This document shows, one piece after another, positions 38,601 to 51,348 of a stretch of DNA of 64,000 bases. The notes under the pieces were generated by a model that was not told the DNA's origin, ran no database searches, and was given only the letters and a program-made list of their open reading frames with translations. The stretch is from Penelope pileata (taxonomy: Eukaryota > Chordata > Aves > Galliformes > Cracidae). The stretch is taken from positions 360,054 through 424,053 of the forward strand of contig WBMW01003943.1 in the NCBI GenBank assembly GCA_013396635.1, given 5' to 3'. The position numbers were made by a program, and so were the translations under genes. Each line of letters starts with the position of its first letter. Within the stretch, counting starts at the first letter, position 1.

Positions 38601-40945
38601 TCTTGGCAATGCTAGATACTAGACAGAGATCTAAAAAGATCTCCATCAGGCAGAATTATGGCCTTATTAATAGAGAGAAAGAAGAAGTAAGGGGTCAGCT
38701 AGGATTTGAATATTCAAAAAACGAAAGGCATGACAGCACAGACTTACAGTGAGAACATTCTTGCTCTCCAGTCCAGTGGAAAACATCAGCTTACACCACA
38801 AATAAAACAGCAGGAGTTGTCAGCACATCACCAGGTGGAAAGGAGAAACCTCCAGAAAATCGACCATCATTTTCAGTAATAACTTCAGGATTTTTTGTTT
38901 ATTTGCTTGTTCTTTGTTTTTAAATTATTCCCTGAAATACTTATGCAAAAGTATTGAATTATTTCTCCATAACTCCCTAAGATATGTCACGTGATGAGGA
39001 ATGGCTACCTGTACATTTTACAGACTCTCTGTTGCTGTCATTAAAGAGATTTTCAGCATTAGGGAGATCAGGAGTCTCTCTAGAAAATACAAAGGATTTT
39101 ACACCTAGCCTTTTGACTGGCACTTTTCAAAAAAACTCCAACGGCTGATTATTAATCAAGTAATGGATATCTACAACAGAGCCATCTTGCATTATAAATT
39201 CTGGCCTTTTATTTCTCTGCATCTCTAAAACTTCATCTCTTTTGAATATCGTCTTCAGAATAATGGTTTGTTTTCCTTTTCTTCATGCAACCGGGGTATT
39301 TCTATTTATGATCAAAATGTAAACTAAATAAATAAATAAGATTTATTCTTCTGAGTACCTACCAGACCAGTAACTGTTTTACATCCCATAAGTAACTTTG
39401 ACCCCTTTCAGGACTGCATTTTCTCTGTGCACAGAAGGCTTTTCACGAACATTGTTTTGTAGTTGAGCACTGAAATTGCATGTCATCACTGTGATTGATT
39501 CCTAGAAATTACTTCCAAAACAGGTAATGGAAACCTTGCTGGAGATAAGAGACCCACAGGTGGCTTAGAAGAGAAATATTTTTGCTCTACCCCATTCGTG
39601 ATAAATCTATTGGCAGTGATAACAGTTATTCCAGAAATCCAGCTCCTCAACTTCAGTGCTCCAATATCAAATTTAATAGCTTTTTATGTCAAGCTGGTTG
39701 AGAGTTACTGGCAGAAGCTATTGCAGAAAAGCATTCAAGAACCGATGATTAAAATTAGAAAAAAAAGAAAAAAAGTGCAATGGTGAAGATCTCACTGTAG
39801 CTTAAAGCTGGTGAATTGATTATACTCTCATTTGCATCAGAAGACCTTTTTTTAAGAAGTGCCTGGAGAGTCAGTGGGATGCTTCTAACATAAAGCAACA
39901 GTCTTTCCTTTGATTTCCCAGGTGGCACCAGTTCTTCGTGTGCTCCTGTAAAGGATAGTACTGGCCCAGTAGTGAAAACCAAGGCAAAAATTGTGATAAA
40001 AAAGAGCACATTTTTCACCAGCTGGTGAAAATCTACAATGCACTTTTAATTAATTAACCTGGAAATTAAAATACATCCATTTACTTTGGAAAGGTGAATA
40101 TTTGAGGCTTCAATTACTGTCATGCACTGTCACATTTCAGTACTTTTTTTTTTTTGTCTGATTCTCAACCAAGTAACTTCTGCTGATGCAAATAAATTCA
40201 GGCTCCAGTAGAGAACCTCTGTAGGAGATCTTGAGAGCTCATTTTCTGGAATATGACTTATTTCAGTCCTTTGCATGGACTAAATTAAGAAGCCTTCTTC
40301 CTGCAAACAACTTGCCTGCTGTACTGAATGCACAAGAACTTCCTGTTCTCCCTTGTGGGCTATTAATGTTTGTATTGCTGCCTACATCATGCCATTTTCA
40401 TTTGGATAGCATTGAGCTGAACAGAAGGGCTTAATACTTCTCATAACTTTCCCCTGAAGAACTTGACACCTATCCCTGCTCTATTCTTGTGCCTTTTGGC
40501 ATTTGCAATCAATATTTGTCTTGTTTGTCAGCCTACTGCCATCAAGTTTATTCATTACAAATCCACTCTGTAAAGAAACATCATGTGACAGAATTTGCTG
40601 TAAGACTTGCTTTATCTAACAGCAGTTTGGTAAAACAGAAACTGCATTTTGCTATATGAGAGGAACATTTTCCTTTCTAATTCAAAAAACTTGATAACTA
40701 AATAAATAAATAAAGACTGTTTGTTTCCCTGTCAGTCATCTTTTCTTCCTAGTTCTCATGTCACAGCATAGAGACACCAAAATTTTTGTCCAGCACCTGC
40801 CTCATAGCTTCAAGCAGGGACATTCAAGGAGCATACACCACTGCAAATATCAGACTTGGGACTAGGCACGTACTTCTCCCAGAGCTGATATGCACTCTTT
40901 CTAGACATTCATCCAACTGTCAGGTGCTGTTATCCAATGGTTAAT
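26681..40945. other. Long unassigned stretch, no gene supported
   Basis: About 14 kb of AT-rich DNA in which I recognise no interspersed repeat and no exon. Small features are a (TAA)n patch near 32262-32280, a tandem GATCACTGC pair near 31880, and a somewhat GC-richer segment at 36550-36930. An open frame at 39755-40018 (minus) looks like a secreted peptide but has no ATG, so it is not called. Such a long repeat-poor stretch may contain conserved noncoding elements, but this cannot be judged without alignment. Confidence 0.4.
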
Positions 40946-41023
40946 TGTTGGAGTGGAAGTGGGTCCCTGAGTCACGACACGATCTCAATGTATGGTCATG
41001 CTCGCTTTAATCAGATTGTGTAC

Positions 41024-41034
41024 AGCATATATAG
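41024..41034 (-). promoter_or_regulatory. TATA box of the LTR
   Basis: The plus strand reads GCATATATAGA, giving TCTATATATGC on the minus strand. It sits between the 40-bp repeats and the ATTAAA signal, as expected for a retroviral U3/R junction. Confidence 0.65.
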
Positions 41035-41151
41035 ACATACAACAGAAACATGTGGACAGCACACATTGGCTTTAGGCATACAACAAAACACATGGACAGC
41101 ACACATTGGCTTTAGGCATACAACAAAACACGTGGACAGCACACATTGGCT
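41032..41151 (-). repeat. Three 40-bp direct repeats in LTR U3
   Basis: Units at 41032-41071, 41072-41111 and 41112-41151 share GGACAGCACACATTGGCT and the ATACAACA core, with an exact 40-bp period. Units 2 and 3 are almost identical and unit 1 is slightly diverged. Direct repeats just upstream of the TATA box are typical of retroviral enhancers. Confidence 0.95.
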
Positions 41152-41240
41152 ATACAGTCCTGAGCGCACGTCTTCTCCTTGTTCTGATTGGATTCAGAGT
41201 CCTCATCACACAGACAGACGTAATTGGTTGCTGCCCACTT

Positions 41241-41269
41241 GAAGCATATCCGGAATCCGGATATGCTTC
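41241..41269. repeat. 29-bp near-perfect palindrome in LTR U3
   Basis: GAAGCATATCCGGA at 41241-41254 is followed by one A and then its exact reverse complement, TCCGGATATGCTTC, at 41256-41269. The result is 14-bp arms around a single central base. Symmetry ends exactly at these limits. Confidence 0.97.
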
Positions 41270-41389
41270 CTCTTTTGGGTGTTTACAAGGAGTGGCCTAA
41301 GGGAGAGGCTCATACCCTGGCTTGCTCAGGTTAACCAATTCATGTCCTCGCTTTGCCAAGAACTTCTCCACAGTTATCATCTCTCAACA

Positions 41390-44300
41390 GTATATCTGCA
41401 GTGTGATCAGGGTGCGCATATATGTTGAGTAATACTGATAGAGGCCACTGAGGAAAGAAGGCAGAAAGGAATCAACCATCAGACAGCTGAACTGCTTGTG
41501 AAGACTGGATTTGGCTCATAGGCAGAGGCTGACCACTCTTTCTAGATTGTCTGCTCCCAGTTCTGCAAGAAAAGAATGTTTAGGTTATTACAGAAATAAT
41601 TTTTAGCCTCTCAGGTTTCCTTCTTAGACTGCTGGAAGAATGTCCATAAGGCTTCCCATCTGGGCAGTTAATAACATGCATTGCTGTTAAATAGACCAGA
41701 AAGTTTTACAGAGAGAAAACCGAAATACAATGCTGCAGAAAAACTGCAATTCACCACTATAAAAAGTGCAGAAGTACATTGTTTTAGACAGAAAGAATTA
41801 GCTAATCCTGATGATTGCCATAAACTGTATATGAAACCAAACATACAACAGTTAGAAACACTGTTAGAAACAGTTAGAAACAGAAATAGTAAGAACTTCT
41901 ATTGTAAGCTGCAGCTCAGCAATTGGAAAAGTTAAAAGAGGAAAATGGACTGTGTGCATAGTAGTCATGCACAGTAAAAAATATAAGGCTTCAGTGTGAG
42001 GCAGACTTGGAAAGATCCGTTCCAAAAGCTATTTCCAATGATACAGGAAATTACCTGAGACCATTGTGAGGTCTCCAGGGAAACAATTTACAATTCTTGT
42101 CTCGTCACCCAGGCACAGGAAAGAGGAATCCAGGCTAAAAAAAGAAATAGGGCATGTGGGTTGAAGAGATGAGTAGTGGCTTTACATTCTCCCTGAAATT
42201 TGAAAGCTTTTCCTGCGTGCTAACAATTTGATATAACATTTCAGTGGAATTTGCAAAGGTGAAAAAGAAATAAAATAAGCTTATTATTATTATTATATTG
42301 ACCAATTTACAGAAACAATTACGTGTCTGTAATACACAATCTATAAGATAGACAGTGTATTACACTGTTGCTGAGCTCCTGTTTTCTACATCTGTATTTT
42401 CTTCCACCTATACCATCTCAATGACTTTCCTCAAACCTGACTAGAAAAGTCATATCAGTCAAAGATCAGTTTGGTACAAACTACTCTAATCTTGTGCCTT
42501 GTCTACCCTAAGGAAATATCAAATATCTAATTGTATGTAGGTCTGGCATCTTACTACTCACGTTTCCTACCATGCTCAAAGACCAAGAGATTTGAGGATA
42601 GTTACCTGATTGGTTGATTGTTGATTGGTTGATAGTTGGCTGATTGTAATGAGCAAAGTGAACATATACCTAATTTAGCCAGACTTTGGGGGTCTTTCTG
42701 GAAGAAAAATGAATGCATTCCACAAGTGAGTTCCGGATGTTGTTCTGGGGCTTCTGGACCCTGCTTGAATGACCAAAAGTAAATCTTTAGGATTAGAGGA
42801 ATGACAGCACTAAAGTATGGGGTGTTAATAAAAGTTAGGTCTGAGTTAGGGTTCAGATGCACAGGGGTTTCAATGTCTTAGTTTTAATTTAGGCAGTTCT
42901 TAACTGGATGCCTAAGGTTTGCGTTCATAATGCTGTGTTTTAAAAAAAGACAATTTTTGCCCCAAGCACCTTTAAAGGGGATGGGAATTATTCAGTTCCA
43001 CACTTATATAAATCAGTCAAAGTCTTTCTCAGCTCTGTCCCTTTGTCCATTTGTGCTGCTGCTCTGTCAGATGAGGCATTGGGGATGCAGAGGAACCCAG
43101 AAGAGTTCACACACTGTCAAACATGCTGGAGGCAGCCCATATCAGACATGCTAAGAAGTTCATGCCGTTAAACACCTGAAGGGATTAACAATGCAGAATC
43201 TCACATTCAGGAGTGTCAGGCTTGGACCATTAATTAAAAACCTTCTTTAGAAAGACATGGAGCCTGTTATGGAGGAAATTTAAGTTGAATATTTATCATT
43301 GCAATAGTTCCGTATTATTTTTAATTGCTAGATTTCTTTGCAATTATACCCATCAGAGATATAAAATAAGAAAACAACTAAGTAAAATTGGTAACACCAA
43401 TTTAGCTAATTAAAGTCTAAATTAGTGCTCTTTCTACATCTGCAGTTATTTATCACTATAATACCTACAACAATAAAATCATATTTAATCCATGAATCAC
43501 ACTGTATTATCTAGTGATAATCACAGCAATAAAGGAAAATGATACACAGTGGGAATTTGGTTCTCAGTACCAAACAAGCTATCAGCAGTAAAATACTAAT
43601 GAATAATACACTTCATTACAGACAAAATACTGCTCCTCGTCAAGAGTGCCATCAAATTATACAATGTTACTGGCAAAGATATTTGAAAAGACATACAATA
43701 AACATGAAATTCCAGGAAAAAGGTTGACTTTTTATCTGTATATTATTGCTGAAATGTAATTGTTTCACCTTTTGAAAGCAGAACTCTGTAAGAGCAAGAG
43801 CAAAAATTGTTCCTGCATGTGGAAAGGCAAGTATTAGCAAAACAGTAGATGATAAGAGTCAGCATGTCATGCTGTTTTTTCTCTTCCATTCATATTTAAT
43901 TTTTCCTTTAACTCTAGGATAAGTCGGGCTTCTTACAGATTTTTTCTTTCAGCACAGAAGCCAGAAAACATTCCTGCCAGGGGTTAAATTAATCACCTGG
44001 CAACAGTCAGGCTTCATTTTGTTCATTATCCAACAGGTCTCATTATTTAGCAGTTCGGGATGAACTGTGTTCTAGCTTCAAATAGGCAAAATGAGGGTAG
44101 CCTAATGGCTTATCCCTTACTTTACTGCATACAGGTTAATGTATTTTCAACAAAGATGACTTTTAAGCCTCTCAGGGCTGAAGTACCTGAGTCACTGTGA
44201 TCCCTGTTTAGTAGTTGAGATCATTAGCTGATTTTCAACTGGATACTTCAAGAAATTTGCAGATTACTGTGTACAATTTTCATTTCCTTGCTGAGTGTCT

Positions 44301-47300
44301 AAGTCTCCTCATGCACATCCTGAAAGGATGAAAACACTTTCAGAGAAGTAAGTTAGGTCTCAACCATTCCCATGATTTCCCCAGTGGCAATTAGCTTTAG
44401 ACAAACTCCTACTAAGCACACTCCTTTAGTTCACCATTCTGAAGGGCCTAATTTTCCACATGCATTACATAGAGCATTGTACAGTCTAGGCTTTGAACTC
44501 CACATGAGCACATAAGGATTAGATAACCTTCTTTTCTCCATTGAGAAATACACCGCAATGGACTGTAAGACAAATACAAGCCACTGCTCCTATCTTTGGT
44601 AACTGACATTTTATGACAAACTAAGAAATGAGCAATATATCACATTTTAGACAGCTAGCTAAGCTAGTGATGGAGTAAACTCCGTACTTACAAAGAGAGT
44701 TTGACCTCAGTTAATGAATTATACTTCAAGCTATTACAGAGCACATCTCCCACTGTGAATTATCAAATAATGAGATGCAAAAGTAACAAAATCTTAACTA
44801 TCCCAAGAGCTGTGACAATTTTAATAAGGCATATTGAACATGAAGAGGAAAGCAGTATCATATTTCTCTCCCTTTTCCTTTGAGAATTACCTTTTTCAGG
44901 AATTGGAGTGAGAAGAGCAGTTGTGCAGATTGTTGGTTTATATTCTCTAATTAGTGTGCATTTGTAGGAAGTAAAATTCAGTGTAACAGAACATAAATGC
45001 TGCTCATGAGGAAAATGTTCATTGTGCCTTTCATGTGGGAATTGAGAGGAACTAGAACCAAAACTGCTCGTTATATAAAATGCCTCTACAAAATAGCCCG
45101 GAGGCCTGTCTCCTGGGGAAATCATCCTTTGGAAATGTCTGACTTCATTGACCAATCCATCGACCATCGAGTAGCAGAAAGTGGTGCCACTCATCAGGTT
45201 CTACAGCTATATGGAAGGACATAGGTCATCTGCCCAACTGGGAATTCATAGTTCATAACCTATTTTCCCCTAATTCCTGATGAGCTGGGCCAGTCTCTTT
45301 TGATGGGTCTTTGGATGCAGGGAAGATGTGTGTGATGAAGGCTGAAGAATAACAACTTACTGAAAAATTGTTATTCAGCATGCTGAGCTAAACCATTCTA
45401 ATTAGAACATGTCATGAAAACCTGAATTACTGTAGAAAATGATTTATTTGGCAAAAGTGAAAGGTTCTAGTGTGATAATTTGACAGTTTTGATGAAAGGA
45501 GATTTTTCAGGTTCAGCAACAGGATACCAAGGAGGAATGAAGACAAGACCCACCTCCAACAGTGAATGTTTAGAGTTGACTGCCAGGACAAATGGGGCTG
45601 GATCCCTGCCACTGGTCTCTTGAACCCTATTTAAATAGAGACACACATCTTCATTCATTCATTCTAACACAAGCCTACGCCAATCTTCACCCAAAGTTTC
45701 TCCTATGTTTTTCAAAGTGCTTGCTTTGTGCTTTACAACAATCAGAGGCTAAGATTTATTTTTTTAGGGCTGTGAACATCACATTTTCTTGAACCAAAGT
45801 ATGAAAGTTGGAAAGAACAGTATCCAAAAAAGAAATATTCTTAATTTCTTCCTTGAAAAAGAAAGAATAAGAAGAAAGAAAGGAGTGTTTTTCAGACAGA
45901 ATGTGTTAGGTGATAAATTAACAAAAATCTTCACCATATGATAACATTAAATAAAATAACATGCAAAGAACTTCTGTATTTATTACTAAACAAAAGTATT
46001 TTTCATGTATTCCTCAAGAAAGCAAAGTATCTTTATGCTTTGTTCCTTTACCAGAACATTGAAACATACATTTACTATCTCTGAAAATTTAACAAGAATT
46101 TTGATTGAGGATTTCCTTTGATAAATTTTTTTAAACCTGCACATATATACATAATTTATGCTTAGAACTTCTAGGGTCAAACTCATTTGAGCAAATGAAT
46201 GAATTATTGCATACAAAAAAGGAGAAAACTCAGTTGCTGACAGTCATCATTCTGATGGTGGATTTCAGTCCTATCATTGTTGCTAATAGTGCTAGCAGTA
46301 CACTGCACAAATGGGCTGATAAATGGCAAATATTTAGATAAGTATTCCTCTATTAGAACAAAAGCTTAGCCATTGAACTCAATTAGAAAGAAAATTTGCC
46401 CTAACATTAATTCTGCAAAACAGAACCAAATAGTAAAAATGAATCTAATCTAAGGAAAGAGATAAACTTCACTGGTTGATTTTGATTTTGTTTTGTTGCT
46501 CTGGTTTGTTTTAACAGAGGATTTCAAAATTCTGAAAGAAAGAATGAAGTTGGAAAATCATCAAATAATAAAATAAATAGAAAAATTAAAAAAAAAATCC
46601 AATTTATTCTACTCATCTCAATCTTTTCTGAACCTTTTGAAACAAGCAAATAAAAAAGATGCTAGATCCTCTTGCTATTTCAAGGCAAAGAAGATGCACA
46701 ACAAAGACAAAGGTCATTCTTAATCTTCACAACTAAGTTTCCCAAGTCTAATTATTCGTGATAAGACAACTCAGTACTTCCTTTGATCCTCTTTAAACTG
46801 TAGGGATAATGCTTAAGATATGTTCTTCTTTATCAAGAAAGAATTAAAATGTAATTTTCTTGATCAATTTTCAACTCTTTGGGAATCATAACTATAATTT
46901 TCCATGGAACCTATAATTTTAGGTAGAAATGTCATCTTTAGATTCTTTTAGATTCATCAGAATCTAAAATAAATAAATCACAGAATTTCATCATATTTTA
47001 TTGTTTCAGAACCAGTAAGAATACGTTCAGCACCAACATCTTTCCCCTTATTTGTCCAGCTTGCTGGGAAAAAAATTGCTAAGCCAGGCAACCAAGCTGC
47101 TCACTGGCCACTGTTACAGGTGCTCAGCAGGGCACAGAAGCTGTGGCACAGGCTGGACTGGTGCTTCCTGGTTCTGCAGCAGCCCACCTGGCTGAAAGCA
47201 ACGGGGCAGGGGCTCAACAAATTTCCCCAGCTGTGTGGAAGGGAAGAGGAAAGCCTGGGTAACAAGGGAGGACGTATGAAGCAGGGAGACAGGATAGCCA

Positions 47301-50300
47301 GTTGCCTCATCTTCCTTGCTTGATTTGAAAGTTTGGAAAGAATTTATAAATTGTCATAAAGCACTTTGGTTTTGTCAGATTGGTGTTTTTCTGTGAACAT
47401 TGCTGAGGTACGGAAAACATGCAGACTGCACAGGAAAAAAGGTCACCATGGGCTTCAGTGTTCGTATAATGCTTTAAATAGTTTGGCAGAGAGCATATTC
47501 CAACTCTGCTGCTTTGACAGTGTGTCTCCAAAGATATACCCCTCATCACATTCATTTGACCTCATTTTGTGATGTGAATGGCAGGGTAGGGACCAAGCAG
47601 GAGATGCATGTACTACCACACCAATATGCATAAAGCAAGCTGGCCACACTGCTTACTTGGGGTCTGAATTTCACGTTGACATGAATGCTGGTTCCCGACT
47701 TCCCTGGGGAAGACAAAAAGAGTGAAGAACAAAAAGGGAGGCAGAGATGCCTATCAAATCATTTCCTCTTTTTACAACCCTAGAAGTAAAGCAAGATGAG
47801 CAATTTATGCTGATGATGACTGCTGAAACTCTCCTTTGTCAGTATCATGCCCTCCTAAAGTCTGTCAGCTTTGGCAGGAACAAAACATCTTCAGGATATA
47901 TCTGCAGCCTGTCACAGCAAAGCATATTGAGCCATGGGAGGTGGCAAAAATTATCTCCGGATCTAGTAATGTCATCATAGGTCATTTATTCGCAGTGCAG
48001 AGTCTTCTCATTTAGATCCCAGCAGAGTATTTCAAACTTGTTAAAGTAATTAATGAAAGTGCAGGTATGCATCAGGCTTACTGTCAGAATCAATAATCTG
48101 GGAAACTAAGTAAGGTTATAGGTGCCTCAGCCTAGGAAACTTGTGAAAGGAAAGGATAAGCCTACACTTTTCTGTTTTTATTTCCTAGAGAAAAAGAAAC
48201 ATCCAGATGTAAGAATAACAATGAAATGCCATAGATTATTGTGGAAAAGATGCAGCCTCTTCACTAATAATGAAAAAGATTCTTGAATTTATATACTAAT
48301 GAAGACAAACATACTCATTTGATGTTAGTTTTAATATGCTAGAAACATAATATCAGGTCACAATCATCCAGAGGTACCACCCAATTTGTTTACCTGTTAC
48401 AGCACACAGGAAATGGTAGCTTTTGAGTTTATGCAAAAACATTTAATCACCCGTAAAGAGACCTAGCAGGAAATCTGCTCTAAACCCAGCAGAAGAGTAC
48501 TACTCTACTGGGCGTTGATTACCTTATTTGGAAAAGCATTCTTGTGCTATGGAGACAAAAAGCGCCATGCATACAACATTACTTCACAAGGATAGTTCCC
48601 ATTTTGTAGTGCCAAGCAGCCTTATTTCTTTTCTCTCCATTTAATCATGTTTTCTCTGTGTGAGCTACAAAGCATCTGCAGATCCCAACTTTGGGACATC
48701 AGGGATTTGCCACCGTCTGCTTCTGTGGGAGGTTTTTCTCAATTTACATATGCTGGTATTGGCCTTTTCATACAGCCTAAGCGAGCCCAATTAAGGAGAC
48801 TTGCTGTGATCAATAAACGTTGGAATTATTGCAAGTATTTGGGGAATGAGATACGAGGGCTTTCCAGCATGGAGTTTATTTGAAATGAGAGAATACAGTT
48901 GTTGAAAAGATTATTTCTAAAAGGGAAAAGTCTTTTTACAAAAAAAAATACTGCAACAGGAGACTTTTTTTTTCTTTTGTCATTTGTAAGAAGTCACTCT
49001 TATGGCTGATGAAAGACTTTTTCAGTGCAATGTATATTTGTAGCTCATCAGGAACCAAATAATAGGGATGTATTAAACTGAGCTTGACAATAGCTTTTGC
49101 AAGGTCGTTTAAATGCATTACCATATCCTCTAGTGTGAAAATATATTTCTAGCAAGCATCTAACCCTTGTTGCTATTTGAATTAAATATTCATTATAACT
49201 ACTGGGATGAATGACATATGATAAAGGGATCAAGAAAGGATCAAATTATTCAGCAATTGTAAGGATCAAACTACAGGCATGAAAGAGAGAAGGAGAGAAA
49301 AAGATTGTCTTGTTTGTTCAAGAAAACTAAGCTCACAAATGTAATCCATGTTATCCTATGATCAGACATTAAGTTCTGCTTCTCTTAGGCTTCTTGCAAG
49401 GGATCAATTCATCATGCACAGAATTGTATGGAAAAAAATTAGTTCAGATTTTAAAATGATTCTAATACTTTGTCCATCTCCACCTCCCTACCTGCATATA
49501 CAACTTTTCAAACCATGGCCATGTATCACCTCTGGTAATGCCATCAACAAATCTCACAGATGATAGTCCAGAATCTCCATGATGTCACTGTGATTCACTC
49601 CCCAGTAAGGATTGGTAGCCAACTTGCTGTCATGCTGCTGCTGATTGCCTTAACACAATAGAATAGAAAAGAACAGGCTTAGGAAAAATGCTTTAAATAA
49701 ATCTCTCTGTTGTTGTGAATACATTTGGCCAATAGATGAAAGTGTAATGTATGGCAAGTAATAGCAGTAGAGAAATTGTACTTTAGGGGAACAGATCCTC
49801 ACCTTTGAGGCAGTTTCTGTAGTGCTGTGATGGTATTGAAAGAAAAATTGCACGACATGCTGTAAATCATTTTTACTAGGGAGTATGCCTAGCTGAGGTA
49901 ATGCTGCAGTAAGTCACTTCAGCTTTGTTGTATAGCTTTGAACATCCAAAGACAGCAACCTCAAAGTAAACCTTACAAAGCAATTAGACTCTGGTTAGCA
50001 GTACTCATCTGAGAATCCTGGGATGTTTAGTACAAGTAGATGCCGGTTTTAATCACCTTTTAGAGTGATGAAATTAAATGCAGAGATGAGTGTGTGATGT
50101 TCCAGCTGGACCACCACGTACTTTAGATATGGTACCTATCTCTGGTTAAAAGCATAGTCATGACCCTGCTCTGTTTTAATTGCCTCAGTTCCTCTTCCCT
50201 TTCACTAGACAAATGGCTTGAAATGGTATCAAGTTTATTTACAGGAGGAAATATTCTGTTCTTGCTCACAGATAATATTCTGTAAGACACATCTGTGAAT

Positions 50301-50913
50301 TCTGTGAAAGACCAGTGTGATCCTGTATGTCCGACATCCAGCCACCACAGATGCTCTGGAGCTTTGGAGCATAAAGCTACAGATGTAGGCTCTTTGACTT
50401 CTGTTCTGTGGGTGACATGTATGGCCCAATCATCCAGAGAGCCAAAAACAACTTTCAATGATAAAAGTCTTTGCCTCGGTACCGTACCACAAGTGCATTC
50501 TGTTCAGTAGGGGAAGATGAGCATTTACCATACTCTGAAAATGCCTGGGACAGGTGAAAGTAGATAGGCAGAGAAATACTTAATTTCTAGTTCTGCTAGC
50601 ATTGTAAAAAACTGAGATACTTACAGGTATAGTGAAGCAGAGTCTGAGCTCAGTCAGGTGAACTCAAGATTAGGTGCCTCCAGAATGAGTTTTCATGTAA
50701 ATCTTGACTAAGACGTATTTTAAGCAAACAAGTCCTATTTTTGGTCTGGATTTAAGTTCCCTTATGCAATCTAAGTCAAGACACTTTAGACAAGAAAGAG
50801 TAAATGAAACACCATTCCACCTCTTTGATTTTGCCAGGAGAGAGATTTGCACTTCAGCTGCAGCTGAGAATAGCCAGGCCCTGTCATATTGTGGTTAGGA
50901 ATGAGGCTCAGTT
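41390..50913. other. Long unassigned stretch, no gene supported
   Basis: AT-rich DNA with small simple-sequence features: repeated TTGATTGG near 42610-42640, (ATT)n near 42282-42297, and a GTTAGAAACA repeat near 41850-41880. A GC-richer patch lies at 47090-47290. Minus-strand frames at 44763-45194 (143 codons) and 50123-50458 (111 codons) have no recognised domain and no exon signals, so they are left uncalled. Confidence 0.4.
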
Positions 50914-51168
50914 AATCACAGAATCACAGAATCACAGAATTGCAGGGGTTGGAAGGGACCTCAAGAGATCATCGAGTCCAACCCCCCTGCCAGAGCAGGT
51001 TCCCTATAGCAGGTTGCACAGGTAGGCATCCAGGCGGGTCTTGAATATCTCCAGGGAAGGAGACTCCACAACCTCCCTGGGCAGCCTGTTCCAGTGCTCC
51101 GTCACCCGCACCGTGAAGAAGTTCTTCCGCATGTTGGTGCGGAACTTCCTGTGCTCCAGCTTAAGGCC
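50914..51168 (-). mobile_element. CR1 LINE, 5'-truncated 3' end (recent subfamily)
   Basis: It opens with three AATCACAG units, then the same tail and reverse-transcriptase C-terminal sequence as the copy at 3446. By eye, about five substitutions separate the two over roughly 245 aligned bases. It stops abruptly after AAGGCC at 51168. The high similarity indicates recent activity of one CR1 subfamily. It is inactive through truncation. Confidence 0.95.
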
Positions 51169-51348
51169 GTAATACTCAGGTCTGCTGTAAAAGTGTAAAG
51201 CACTTCTAGTAGGAAGAATAGGTATGGCTATCCATTGCTTTCATTTTTCTGGCTGTATATTGCGAAACTAATACTCTGCCTCTAAAATGGTACACTGCTA
51301 AACAGTCCAGACTGCCTACAGGAATAGATTTCAGCATCTTATACATGG

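Larger units (their letters stand above)
40946..41389 (-). mobile_element. Solo LTR of an avian endogenous retrovirus with U3 repeats
   Basis: The unit is 444 bp. On the plus strand it starts TGTTGGAGTGG and ends CTCTCAACA, so read on the minus strand it is TGTTGAGAG...CCAACA with TG...CA ends. Minus-strand signals are in the expected order: CCAAT-type motifs, three 40-bp direct repeats, a TATATA box (about 41024-41034), then an ATTAAA polyadenylation signal (41006-41011) and a short R-U5. No internal retroviral sequence adjoins it. The flanking hexamers, GTTAAT on the left and GTATAT on the right, match at only four of six positions, so a 6-bp target duplication is possible but eroded. A 6-bp duplication would suggest an ERVK or alpha/beta-type element; the family name is not certain. 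Confidence 0.88.

Noticed and set aside
39755..40018. Minus-strand frame that looks like a signal peptide followed by a dibasic prohormone-like segment
   Set aside because: The frame opens at GTG with no in-frame ATG, ends in a poly-phenylalanine run from a T-rich tract, and matches no neuropeptide or hormone family I know.
41032..41151. Three regularly spaced 40-bp repeats, considered as a CRISPR array
   Set aside because: The repeats are contiguous with no unique spacers and lie inside a vertebrate retroviral LTR. CRISPR arrays do not occur in nuclear genomes of birds.
44763..45194. 143-codon minus-strand frame
   Set aside because: No recognised domain, no splice or promoter context, and no conservation evidence available. 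Such a length can arise by chance in 64 kb.
50123..50458. 111-codon tryptophan-containing minus-strand frame
   Set aside because: It looked protein-like at first, but no motif or family could be recognised and no exon boundaries support it.
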